64,000 nt of DNA. Source: Singulisphaera sp. GP187 (GTDB lineage: Bacteria > Planctomycetota > Planctomycetia > Isosphaerales > Isosphaeraceae). This document shows positions 1 to 7,877 of this stretch, one piece after another. Made by a program: the position numbers and the translations under genes. The DNA is taken from the NCBI RefSeq assembly GCF_900129635.1, contig NZ_FSRB01000001.1:5483501-5547500 (forward strand), given 5' to 3'. The notes below the pieces were generated by a model that saw only the letters and a list, made by a program, of their open reading frames with translations, ran no database searches and was not told the DNA's origin. Numbering within the stretch: position 1 is the first letter of the stretch; each line of letters opens with the position of its first letter.

Positions 1-284
1 TCGTCTCGGGGGGCCAAGTCTACCGGAGCATCCTCTCGCCGGGGGTCCGGATCAACAGCTACGCCCTGGTCGAAGACTCGATCCTGTTCGAGAACGTCGA
101 GGTCGGCCGCCACGCCCGGATCCGCAAGGCAATCATCGACAAGGACGTCAAGGTCCCCCCCGGCTTGGACATCGGCTGGAACCGCGCGGCCGACCTCGCC
201 CGCGGCCTGACTGTCACCGAAGACGGCGTCACGGTCGTCGCCAAGGGAGAAGACCTCGAACGGTTCATGCCGATGGGGGGGTGA
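1..284 (+). CDS. glgC: Glucose-1-phosphate adenylyltransferase, C-terminal fragment
   Basis: Only the last 93 codons are in the window; the frame is open from base 3 to a TGA at 282-284. The visible part is the left-handed beta-helix tail of ADP-glucose pyrophosphorylase, which makes ADP-glucose for glycogen synthesis. Family features seen are QVYRSILSPGVRI, then VEDSILFENVEVG, then RKAIIDKDVKVPPG, and a tail DLERFMPMGG. The catalytic N-terminal nucleotidyltransferase domain lies outside the window. The assignment rests on these conserved tail strings and is fairly safe; another sugar nucleotidyltransferase with a hexapeptide tail is less likely. Confidence 0.85.
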   Translation, partial: VSGGQVYRSILSPGVRINSYALVEDSILFENVEVGRHARIRKAIIDKDVKVPPGLDIGWNRAADLARGLTVTEDGVTVVAKGEDLERFMPMGG

Positions 285-671
285 ACTAACTCCCCCCCTG
301 CTCTTCTGATGCGACTGGAGAATACCCGCAGGAGCAAAGCCGTCCCAGACATGTCAGTAGCACCAAGGCCCAGCCTGATCGATCCGCCCGCGACATGCTC
401 AGCCGCCGCGGGTCGAGCGGAATCACCTCAGAGTTCAGCGCACGCTCGCCTCCCAGGCGAGCGGGAAGCGTCAATTTCCTGACTTATACACCGCGACGCT
501 GGAATCTCGTCGTACGTGGCAAGGCGCCTGCCTTCCGACTTGACCCGGCACCAGCGATCCTCGGTAATACGTCATTCCGTTGCGGCGGCTTTGGGGTTGG
601 GCCATAATGCGCCCCTTGCGGCATCGCGTGCCCGGTCGAGGACAGGAAAACCACCAGGAGTTCTGATTGTG
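285..671. other. Intergenic region, no gene seen
   Basis: About 390 bases between glgC and the propeller gene. Short open frames here have no recognisable protein features. No convincing promoter or terminator hairpin was found. A ribosome-binding AGGAG at 656-660 belongs to the next gene. Confidence 0.5.
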
Positions 672-1688
672 ATGAACCGTTTCATGTCTGTTGCTGTCAC
701 GCTCGTCTTTGGCTTTGCGCTGCCGGTTCGCGCGGCGGAGACGCCTGAACCCGTGCGGATGGGGTGCGGGCACATGACGTTCGACACGGTGCCGGGCTGG
801 AGCCTCGGCGCTGACGGCAAGTCGGTGATTGGGCCGTGCCACGGCAGCGTCGTGGTCGACAAGGAGGGCAATATCTATACGAGTGCCCATGCCGGCGTGT
901 TCGTCTTCACGCCCGAGGGCAAGCCGGTCCGCAGCTTCCTCGGCGACAAGTATTCCGACATCCACGACATGAAGATCCGCGACGAAGCCGACGGTGAGTT
1001 CATCTACGGGGCACGCAACGCCAACGCCGAAGGGATCAAGTTCAACGCCCGGACCGGTGACATCGTCCTCCACCTTCCTTTCCCCGAGGCGTCGGGCCTG
1101 AAGTCGAAGCCATTCAACCCCACGGCGATCACGGTCGCGCCCAACGGCGACATCTATTTGTCAGATGGCTACGCAAGCAACCATATTTTTAAATTCGACA
1201 AAAATGGCAAATACTTGATGCACTTCGGGACCAAGGGGAACGGTCTCAAGGAGTTCAACACGGCCCACGGCATGACGCTCGACACGCGTTACAGCCCGCC
1301 CCGGCTTTTGATCTGTGACCGCAATCACGAGCCCAAGGGCCGCCTGCTGCATTACAGCCTCGACGGCGAATTCATCGCCGAGGTCGTGACCGGGCTGGGA
1401 ATGCCGACGTCGGCCGTGGTGCAAGGCGACTATGTTTCGGTGCCGGACCTCCACGGGCGACTGGTCATCCTCGACAAGAGCAACACCATCATCGCGGTCC
1501 TCGGCCACAATGACGACCCCGCCAAGCGAGGGAATTACAACGTGCCGCAGGCGCAGTGGATCGAAGGGATCTTCAGCGGTACGCACGGCTCGTCCTGGGA
1601 CAAGGACGGCAACCTCTATGTTCAGGATTGGAACGTCGCGGGACGGCTCATGAAGCTGGTGCGCGTCAAGTGGCCGACGGTCCGTTGA
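672..1688 (+). CDS. Secreted NHL-repeat / six-bladed beta-propeller protein
   Basis: 338 residues. The N-terminus MNRFMSVAVTLVFGFALPVRA is a typical Sec signal peptide, so the mature protein is exported. The rest shows repeated propeller-type strands of the form 'V..dGNIYts', 'V.PNGDIYLSDGY', 'D.dGNLYVQDW', as in NHL-repeat proteins. The start is set by AGGAG at 656-660; a GTG directly before the ATG (669) is an equal alternative. The open frame extends upstream to 516, but that part is not protein-like. No catalytic residues can be named. Related planctomycete proteins are often annotated as NHL-repeat or peptidyl-glycine monooxygenase-like proteins, but no copper-site residues are evident here. 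Confidence 0.75.
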   Translation: MNRFMSVAVTLVFGFALPVRAAETPEPVRMGCGHMTFDTVPGWSLGADGKSVIGPCHGSVVVDKEGNIYTSAHAGVFVFTPEGKPVRSFLGDKYSDIHDMKIRDEADGEFIYGARNANAEGIKFNARTGDIVLHLPFPEASGLKSKPFNPTAITVAPNGDIYLSDGYASNHIFKFDKNGKYLMHFGTKGNGLKEFNTAHGMTLDTRYSPPRLLICDRNHEPKGRLLHYSLDGEFIAEVVTGLGMPTSAVVQGDYVSVPDLHGRLVILDKSNTIIAVLGHNDDPAKRGNYNVPQAQWIEGIFSGTHGSSWDKDGNLYVQDWNVAGRLMKLVRVKWPTVR

Positions 1689-1921
1689 CGGCACAAAGTC
1701 CGAAGAAAACGGGTCAGGACTCGAGGACAGAGAGGGCCTGACCCGTCCGTGGCCGGCGCCCAATCCGGCGCGATGTCCACAGTGAGGTTTCCTTGCCTCC
1801 CCTCCCGTGCTACATTCCTAACATGCTTGCGGTATAACCATTTGAGTCCCTCCGCCGGGTCGGCGCGACCAGACTCGCCTCGGGCCGCCGAGAACTCCCT
1901 GTTCCTGGAAAGGAATCGATC

Positions 1922-3142
1922 GTGAATCCGGACAATCAGGTCAGCCGTCGGATTGCGTTGGGGATCGGCGTCGCGGGAGTGGGGGCGCTGGCGGCGGGAG
2001 CGGTCAGGGGGGAGGAGCCGTCCGGGAAGAAACCCGCGGCTGAAGTGAAATTGCTGCCGACGAGGAAGCTCGGCAGGAATGGTCCGATGGTGCCGATGCT
2101 CGCCATGGGGGGCGACATGGAGGCGACCAATGCGCCCGGGCTCATCAACCGGGCCTGGGCCTCGGGCATGCGCTACTACGACACCGCGCAGAAGTATGGC
2201 CACGAACACGAGGAAGCGATCTATCGCCGGTGGTTCGCCGCCCATCCCGAGCGTCGCAAGGACATCTTCCTCGTCTCCAAGGACTACCCCAAGAAGAAGG
2301 GACCCGAGGAGCTGCTCGAGATGGTCGACAAGCGGCTGGAGGCGCTTGGCACCGATTACCTCGACCTCTACTTCATTCACCAGCTCTGCCCCGAAGTCTA
2401 TGGAGCGGAGTCAGTCAACTGGGGCAAGAGCGACGTGTTCCGCAAGGTCGCCGAGACGCTCAAGGCCTCGGGCAAGGTCAAGATGGTCGGGTTCTCGTGC
2501 CACGGCGGGCCCGAATACATTCAGGCGGCCGCCGATGGCGGGTTCCTCGACGCGCTCATGGTGCAGTACACCCCCTTCTATGAGCGCGGGGGCGCGTTCG
2601 ACCGGGCGTTGACGGCCTGCCATGAAAAGGGCATCGGCCTGATCGCCATGAAAACCCTGCGGCACGCGGGCAACGTCCCCAAGCGGCTCCCCGAGTTCGA
2701 GCGGCTCGGCTTGACCACCCACCAGGCCCTCTTGCAGGCCGTCTGGAGCGACTCACGCATCAGCGCGATTTGCAACGCGGCGCGGAACTTCGATCAGATC
2801 AAATCGAGCATCGCCTCGGCCCATGGCTACAAGGCGCCCTTGGAGATTTCGCAGATCGCTCGGCTCAAAGACGCGGTTCTCGCCAGCCGCCGGACGATGT
2901 GCCCCGGCTGCCCGTCGTGCGACGCCAAGGTCGCCTCGACCGGATTCGCCTTCCGCGACGTCGCCCGCTACGTGACCTACTTCGAGCAGGACAACTACGG
3001 GCAATCGCGCGACCTGTACCTGGCGCTCCCCGCCACGGCCCGAGACTCGTCGCAGGCCGACCTCAAGGCACTTCACGAGGCCTGCGCCTTCGGGATCAAC
3101 TACCCGGAGATCGCCGCCCGCGCTGAGCGGTACTTCGCCTGA
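1922..3142 (+). CDS. Aldo/keto reductase, Tat-exported, with C-terminal Cys cluster
   Basis: 406 residues from a GTG start, with GGAAAGG at 1908-1914 upstream. The leader (SRRIALGIGVAGVGALAAGAVRG) has a twin arginine and a hydrophobic stretch, which points to Tat export of a folded, cofactor-bearing enzyme. The body is an aldo/keto reductase barrel: GRNGPMVPMLAMGG near the start, the catalytic Tyr region in MRYYDTAQKYGHEHEEAI, then LGTDYLDLYFIHQL and KASGKVKMVGFSCHG. Near the end MCPGCPSC gives a CxxCxxC cluster, as in the subgroup of AKRs carrying a 4Fe-4S-like motif. The substrate is unknown. A 13-bp-arm hairpin follows at 3246-3276. Confidence 0.85.
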   Translation: MNPDNQVSRRIALGIGVAGVGALAAGAVRGEEPSGKKPAAEVKLLPTRKLGRNGPMVPMLAMGGDMEATNAPGLINRAWASGMRYYDTAQKYGHEHEEAIYRRWFAAHPERRKDIFLVSKDYPKKKGPEELLEMVDKRLEALGTDYLDLYFIHQLCPEVYGAESVNWGKSDVFRKVAETLKASGKVKMVGFSCHGGPEYIQAAADGGFLDALMVQYTPFYERGGAFDRALTACHEKGIGLIAMKTLRHAGNVPKRLPEFERLGLTTHQALLQAVWSDSRISAICNAARNFDQIKSSIASAHGYKAPLEISQIARLKDAVLASRRTMCPGCPSCDAKVASTGFAFRDVARYVTYFEQDNYGQSRDLYLALPATARDSSQADLKALHEACAFGINYPEIAARAERYFA

Positions 3143-3186
3143 GTGGGAATCTGACACTGGCGCCACGTGACCGGGTCTTCCACCCG

Positions 3187-3219
3187 GATCCATCAACCCG
3201 GTGCCGTTGCCACAGTGTC
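3187..3219. repeat. Short dispersed repeat, copy 1 (pair with 7469-7501)
   Basis: A 33-base sequence beginning GATCCATCAACCCG and ending ACAGTGTC matches 7469-7501 at 29 of 33 positions in the same orientation. The two copies lie just outside the SNF2 helicase and SWIM genes. Short inverted matches nearby (TGACACTG upstream of this copy, CGGACA upstream of the other) suggest each may be one arm of a roughly 70-bp palindromic element. The rest of 3143-3623 holds only the hairpin listed separately. Confidence 0.5.
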
Positions 3220-3245
3220 AAATGAACCAGCCGATGCCAAGGTCC

Positions 3246-3276
3246 GAAGACAGGGAGCGATCAGCTCCCTGTCTTC
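3246..3276. terminator. Perfect 13-bp hairpin, likely terminator
   Basis: GAAGACAGGGAGC is followed by a 5-base loop and its exact complement. It sits about 100 bases after the aldo/keto reductase stop. There is no U-run after it, so it may be a Rho-assisted terminator, a processing site or a repeat. Confidence 0.5.
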
Positions 3277-3623
3277 CGACGCACGATGAGTCCCCGGTCA
3301 TGTGACGACAGTCACGGGAATCTTTGGGAATGGCTCACGGGGCCAAGCCGGTGCTCGGAGAGAACGGTTGCCATCACCAGGCACTCAAATTGAACATTTC
3401 AGGAAGTCGGGACATTCTATCAGGGACGGCGTCCAGGCGACGATTCCTCCTGACCCTTCCAGGTCGACCCACTGAAGTGCCTGGCGACTTATGCCTGATC
3501 CCGCCGTTTTGCTTTTCTCCAGGGAGGATCGTGGGTTTCGGCTCGTCGAGTTGACGCGGACGCGGCGATGGAGCACATTGAACAGGATTGATTCTTTCGA
3601 AGACCATCGCGAGCGGCCGGACG

Positions 3624-6326
3624 ATGCACGAACTGACGATTACGCCGGAAGGGCATCTCCTCGTCCGGGAGACGGCGCTCGACACCTCGGATCGGAAGCC
3701 CTCGAAACGGCTCCTCGAAGCGTACGGAGAGAGCTCGGCTCACGGGATGCTCTTCTCCGCGACCGTCGAGATGGACGCGGCTCTGCCGCCGCCGTTCGAG
3801 TTCGCCCGATCGATCGCCCGACTCTATCTGACGAACCTTTGTCACGCCGCCATCGCGGAACCCGGCGGCGCCGTTCCCGAACTCCCACCCCCTTCGGCCG
3901 ATCTCGAACGGGCCGTGCTCCAGGCCCCTCCCATGACTGGGTTGGAGTACCTGTCGGAACCGGTCCTTTCGAATTGGTGGCGCGACCTGGATTCACTCGC
4001 CCGGAGCGAGATCAAGAGCCACCCCGACGGTACGCAAGGCTATCTGCGCGAGCGCAACCCTCAGTGGCGATACGTCGGTCGCGTGACGTTGCATCTGGCG
4101 GAGAACAAGCGGAACCCGGATTATCCGTTCGCCTTTCTCGCCACCTTCGCCAACGGGTTGACGCCACAAGGCAAGGTGAAACACGAACCCCTGGGCCGGG
4201 CCCTTCACCAGTACGCTGGGGAACAGAACCGCGAGGCGATGCTCAACCTGCTGCTGCCGATTTCGAGAGCCGCCGAATCCTCGGATTTGATCCGCGAACT
4301 CGTCGATTCCGGGGAAATCTATCACCCACTGGCGTGGTCGCCCAGGGAAGCGTACGAGTTCCTCAAGGCGATCCCGCTGTTGGAGTCGAGCGGCCTGATC
4401 GTGCGGGTGCCCGACTGGTGGAACGCCCAGAAGCCGGCCCGAGCCCGCGTCAGCGTGAAGGTCGATACCAAGGGGTCGGCGGGCATCGGGGTCGATTCGC
4501 TCCTGGATTTTTCCGTCGGCGTCAGTCTGGAAGGAGAAACGCTAAGCCCCGACGAGATTGACCAGTTGCTCGAGTCGAGCGGCGGCCTGATCCCGCTGAA
4601 AGGGAAGTGGGTCGAAGTCGACTCCGAGAAGCTGAATGAAGCGCTGACGCACTGGAAACGCGTCGAGCGGGATGTTCACCGGGAAGGCATCTCGTTCTTT
4701 GAAGGAATGCGTTTGCTCTCCGGGGCGAACCTCACCAACGAGGGCGAGGAGGAGAGCGCGGCGGCGATTCGCGAGTGGACCGGTCTGACGGCCGGAGCGG
4801 AGCTCGACTCGGTTTTGAAGGGGCTGCGTTCTCCCGAGTCCCGGCTCGAGAAAGCCCCTCCCGAGTTGAAAGCGGAGCTTCGGCCGTACCAGCTCACCGG
4901 CTATTCCTGGCTCCGATTCGTCGCCCGCCTGGGCCTGGGCGCTTGCCTGGCCGATGACATGGGCCTGGGCAAGACGGTCCAGGTGATTGCGCTTTTGCTT
5001 GATCTCAAACGCGAGCCATCGAACAATCAGAAGAAGAAGGACGCGAGCCTGCTTGTCGTGCCGGCTTCCTTGATCGCGAACTGGAAGTCGGAGCTCGGCA
5101 AGTTCGCACCCAGTCTTGCTTATGGCGTAGTCCATCCGTCGGAAGCGAACGCGAAGGGGGGCGAAGTCGGGCCCGCGGATCTGGGGGCGTTCGACTTGAT
5201 CGTGACCACCTACGGCATGCTCGCCCGCACCGCCTGGTTGAAGCGGCATCGCTGGCGATTGCTGATTCTCGACGAGGCCCAGGCGATCAAGAACTCGGGC
5301 ACGAAGCAGACGCGTGCCGTGAAGGAATTGGCCGCGGGCGCCCGGATTGCCATGACCGGCACGCCCGTCGAGAATCGGCTGTCGGATCTCTGGTCGCTCT
5401 TTGATTTCTTGAACCCCGGACTGCTCGGCACGGCCAAGCAATTCGGCACGTTCGTCAAGCGGCTGCAATCCGACTCGGCTCCTTCGTTCGAACCGCTTCG
5501 CAACCTCGTGCGCCCCTATATTCTGCGGCGGATGAAGACCGACAAACGCGTGATCGCCGACCTCCCCGACAAAACGGAGGTGAAAGCCTTCTGCTCGCTG
5601 AGCAAGCACCAGGCGGCGCTCTACCAGAAGGCGGTCGACGAGCTCTCCGAGCAGTTGGAGAGCTCGGACGGGATGCAACGCCGGGGCATCGTCTTGACAC
5701 AGCTCATGCGGCTGAAACAAATCTGCAACCATCCCGCGCAAGTGACCGGCACGAACGAATACCGGGCCGACCGGAGCGGCAAGTTTCAAAGACTGGCGGA
5801 GATTGCCGAGGAAATTGCGTCCCGGCAAGAGAAAATGCTCGTCTTCACGCAGTTCCGCGAGATCACTGAACCGCTCGCCGAATTCCTCGCCACCCTGTTC
5901 GGTCGACCCGGGTTGGTGCTCCACGGGGGGACGAGCGTCCCGAAACGGAAGCAGTACGTCGACCGATTTCAACGGGAAGACGGCCCGCCCTTCTTCGTGC
6001 TTTCGCTGAAAGCCGGGGGGACCGGACTGAACCTGACCTCGGCGTCGCACGTGGTTCACTTCGACCGCTGGTGGAACCCCGCGATTGAAAATCAGGCCAC
6101 CGACCGTGCCTTCCGGATCGGTCAAAAAAAGAATGTGCTCGTTCATAAGTTCATTTGCCGTGGAACGGTGGAAGAGCGGATCGACGAGATGATCATGCGG
6201 AAGACGCAAGTCGCGGACGAAGCCGTCGGCGGCAGCGGATCGGCTGAGGTTTTGTTGACTGAAATGGATGACGATGCGTTACTTCAATTCGTGAAGCTGG
6301 ATCTTCGCCAGGCGATCGACGCCTGA
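3624..6326 (+). CDS. SNF2-family DEAD/DEAH helicase-like ATPase
   Basis: 900 residues from ATG 3624; a TTG at 3588 in frame gives 12 more. The C-terminal half is a complete SNF2 motor: Walker A DDMGLGKTVQ (about residue 445), Walker B box LLILDEAQ (about 550), motif III MTGTPVEN, and helicase C with SLKAGGTGLNLT and the Q-box QATDRAFRIGQ (about 825). The N-terminal 400 residues are unlike the motor and match the long N-terminal region of bacterial Snf2/HepA-type proteins. Such ATPases translocate on double-stranded DNA and remodel protein-DNA complexes. The next gene, 29 bases downstream, encodes a SWIM zinc-finger protein, a common partner of this family, so the two probably act together. 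Confidence 0.9.
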   Translation: MHELTITPEGHLLVRETALDTSDRKPSKRLLEAYGESSAHGMLFSATVEMDAALPPPFEFARSIARLYLTNLCHAAIAEPGGAVPELPPPSADLERAVLQAPPMTGLEYLSEPVLSNWWRDLDSLARSEIKSHPDGTQGYLRERNPQWRYVGRVTLHLAENKRNPDYPFAFLATFANGLTPQGKVKHEPLGRALHQYAGEQNREAMLNLLLPISRAAESSDLIRELVDSGEIYHPLAWSPREAYEFLKAIPLLESSGLIVRVPDWWNAQKPARARVSVKVDTKGSAGIGVDSLLDFSVGVSLEGETLSPDEIDQLLESSGGLIPLKGKWVEVDSEKLNEALTHWKRVERDVHREGISFFEGMRLLSGANLTNEGEEESAAAIREWTGLTAGAELDSVLKGLRSPESRLEKAPPELKAELRPYQLTGYSWLRFVARLGLGACLADDMGLGKTVQVIALLLDLKREPSNNQKKKDASLLVVPASLIANWKSELGKFAPSLAYGVVHPSEANAKGGEVGPADLGAFDLIVTTYGMLARTAWLKRHRWRLLILDEAQAIKNSGTKQTRAVKELAAGARIAMTGTPVENRLSDLWSLFDFLNPGLLGTAKQFGTFVKRLQSDSAPSFEPLRNLVRPYILRRMKTDKRVIADLPDKTEVKAFCSLSKHQAALYQKAVDELSEQLESSDGMQRRGIVLTQLMRLKQICNHPAQVTGTNEYRADRSGKFQRLAEIAEEIASRQEKMLVFTQFREITEPLAEFLATLFGRPGLVLHGGTSVPKRKQYVDRFQREDGPPFFVLSLKAGGTGLNLTSASHVVHFDRWWNPAIENQATDRAFRIGQKKNVLVHKFICRGTVEERIDEMIMRKTQVADEAVGGSGSAEVLLTEMDDDALLQFVKLDLRQAIDA

Positions 6327-6355
6327 CGAAGACGACCGGAGGGGGGGATGCTCGG

Positions 6356-7414
6356 ATGAGCTGGTATGACGACTACAAACCTTACGTTCCGGTGGCCGAG
6401 CGCCGCGCTCAAGCCGCGAAGGAAGTCGCCAGGCGGATCAAGCAGGGACAGAAGATCACCCCGGTCGTCATCGAGGGCCGAACCATCGTCTCGACCTTCT
6501 GGGGCAAGGCCTGGTGCACGAACCTGGAAGGTTACAGCGACTATGCGAACCGACTGCCGCGCGGGCGGACGTACGTCCGCAACGGCTCGGTCGTGGACCT
6601 GAAGATTGAGAAGGGGCAGATCAGAGCCCTGGTGAGCGGATCGGAACTGTACACGATTCAGATCGATATCGCCCCGCTCCCCAAGAACGCCTGGCAGGTC
6701 GTGAAGAAACTGTGCGCGGGCAAGATCGGCTCGCTGGTCGAGCTGTTGCAAGGGAAGCTCTCGAACGCGGTCATGGCGGCCGTGACGAATCGGGCCGAGG
6801 GGCTGTTCCCGAAGCCGAAAGAGATCAAAATGCGTTGCAGTTGCCCCGACTCCGCGGGGATGTGCAAGCATCTGGCCGCGGTGATGTATGGGATCGGAAA
6901 TCGCCTTGACGCGTCGCCCCAGTTGCTGTTCGAACTCCGCGGGGTGGATCACCAGGAATTGATCGAACAGGCGATCCCGACAGCCCCGACCAAGGCCAAA
7001 CCCGGCGCCCCCACGATCGAGTCTGGCGAACTGGGCGATATCTTCGGCATCGAAATCAACGACTCACCAGCCAAGGAACCGTCGAACTCAAAAACGACCC
7101 CGAAGCCGTCCCCCAAGGTCAAGCAGGCCCCGGTCGCCACAAAGCTTGCCCCGGTGAAGAAGACCGCAGAGACGAAGGCCGCGCCGGTGAAGAAGGCTAC
7201 GGAGACGAAGGCCGCGCCGGTGAAGAAGGCCGCGCCGGTGAAGAAGGTCGCGCCGGTGAAGAAGGTCGCGACTACGAAGACCGCACCAGTGAAGAAGGCC
7301 GTGGAGAAGAAGACCGTGCCGGTGAAGAAGGTCGCGGAGACGAAGCCTGCGTCGGTGAAGAAGGCCAACGCCGCGACCAAAAAGAAGTCGACGCCGGTTT
7401 CCAAGAAGGGGTAG
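6356..7414 (+). CDS. SWIM zinc-finger protein with histone-H1-like lysine tail
   Basis: 352 residues, ATG preceded by GGAGGGGGGG. A SWIM zinc finger of the form CxCx(n)CxH is visible at about residues 160-175 (MRCSCPDSAGMCKHLAAVMY). The N-terminal part (SWYDDYKPYVPVAERR, TFWGKAWCTNLE) is the usual leader of SWIM proteins found beside bacterial SNF2 helicases. From about residue 240 to the end the protein is low-complexity and strongly basic, built from repeats of the type APVKKA.ETK, like a eukaryotic H1 or Hc1 tail. The tail probably binds DNA non-specifically. It forms a two-gene unit with the SNF2 ATPase upstream. The repeat part is likely to vary in length between strains. Confidence 0.85.
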   Translation: MSWYDDYKPYVPVAERRAQAAKEVARRIKQGQKITPVVIEGRTIVSTFWGKAWCTNLEGYSDYANRLPRGRTYVRNGSVVDLKIEKGQIRALVSGSELYTIQIDIAPLPKNAWQVVKKLCAGKIGSLVELLQGKLSNAVMAAVTNRAEGLFPKPKEIKMRCSCPDSAGMCKHLAAVMYGIGNRLDASPQLLFELRGVDHQELIEQAIPTAPTKAKPGAPTIESGELGDIFGIEINDSPAKEPSNSKTTPKPSPKVKQAPVATKLAPVKKTAETKAAPVKKATETKAAPVKKAAPVKKVAPVKKVATTKTAPVKKAVEKKTVPVKKVAETKPASVKKANAATKKKSTPVSKKG

Positions 7415-7468
7415 GCCGAGAGAAGGTGTGCCGGGTGGCTCGGACAAGCTGGTTGTTTGGGCCGCCCT

Positions 7469-7501
7469 GATCCATCAACCCGATGACCTTGCTACAGTGT
7501 C
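7469..7501. repeat. Short dispersed repeat, copy 2 (pair with 3187-3219)
   Basis: Second copy of the 33-base repeat described at 3187-3219, 29 of 33 bases identical and in direct orientation. It lies 55 bases after the stop of the SWIM protein, so the pair brackets the SNF2-SWIM module. Confidence 0.5.
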
Positions 7502-7680
7502 CGAATTGTCGACCTTGTCCCCTCTCCCGGTTTCTCCCGTTCACGCGGAACCATGACAGCCGGGCATGACCTCGGTGAGCCGGTCGGCCTCGATCAAAGA
7601 TCGAATGACACAACGCCCCGATCCAGGGCTAGGAAGCGTCTCGCTGCTCGTTCCCACGGTCCCCCGTCTGGGACGCTCTG

Positions 7681-7829
7681 AGGTTGTGAATTTTTCATGG
7701 GTCGTTCCCGCTATTGAGCCTCAGATCATGGCCGACGGGCTTCAACACGGACTTGAGACTCGTGAGGGGCATCGAAATAGTGTACGCCTGAATGCGTCTG
7801 GCGGTTGTCGCATAAAAAATTCACAACCT
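7681..7829. mobile_element. 149-bp MITE (A) with 15-bp terminal inverted repeats
   Basis: It begins AGGTTGTGAATTTTT and ends with the exact reverse complement. It is flanked by a 5-base direct repeat CTCTG (7676-7680 and 7830-7834). The copy at 30469-30652 has a single CTCTG at this place, which confirms insertion and target duplication. It is too short to encode a transposase, so a related full-length IS must act in trans; none is in this window. Confidence 0.85.
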
Positions 7830-7877
7830 CTCTGGGTCCTCGGCTGTCGAGGGCCAGACGACGCGGAGCGTCGGGGA

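Noticed and set aside
4542..6209. 555-codon minus-strand open frame
   Set aside because: Antisense of the SNF2 helicase motor.
7130..7400. Short direct repeats (GCCGGTGAAGAAG) at the end of the SWIM gene
   Set aside because: They are codon-level repeats of the lysine-rich tail, not a separate DNA element.
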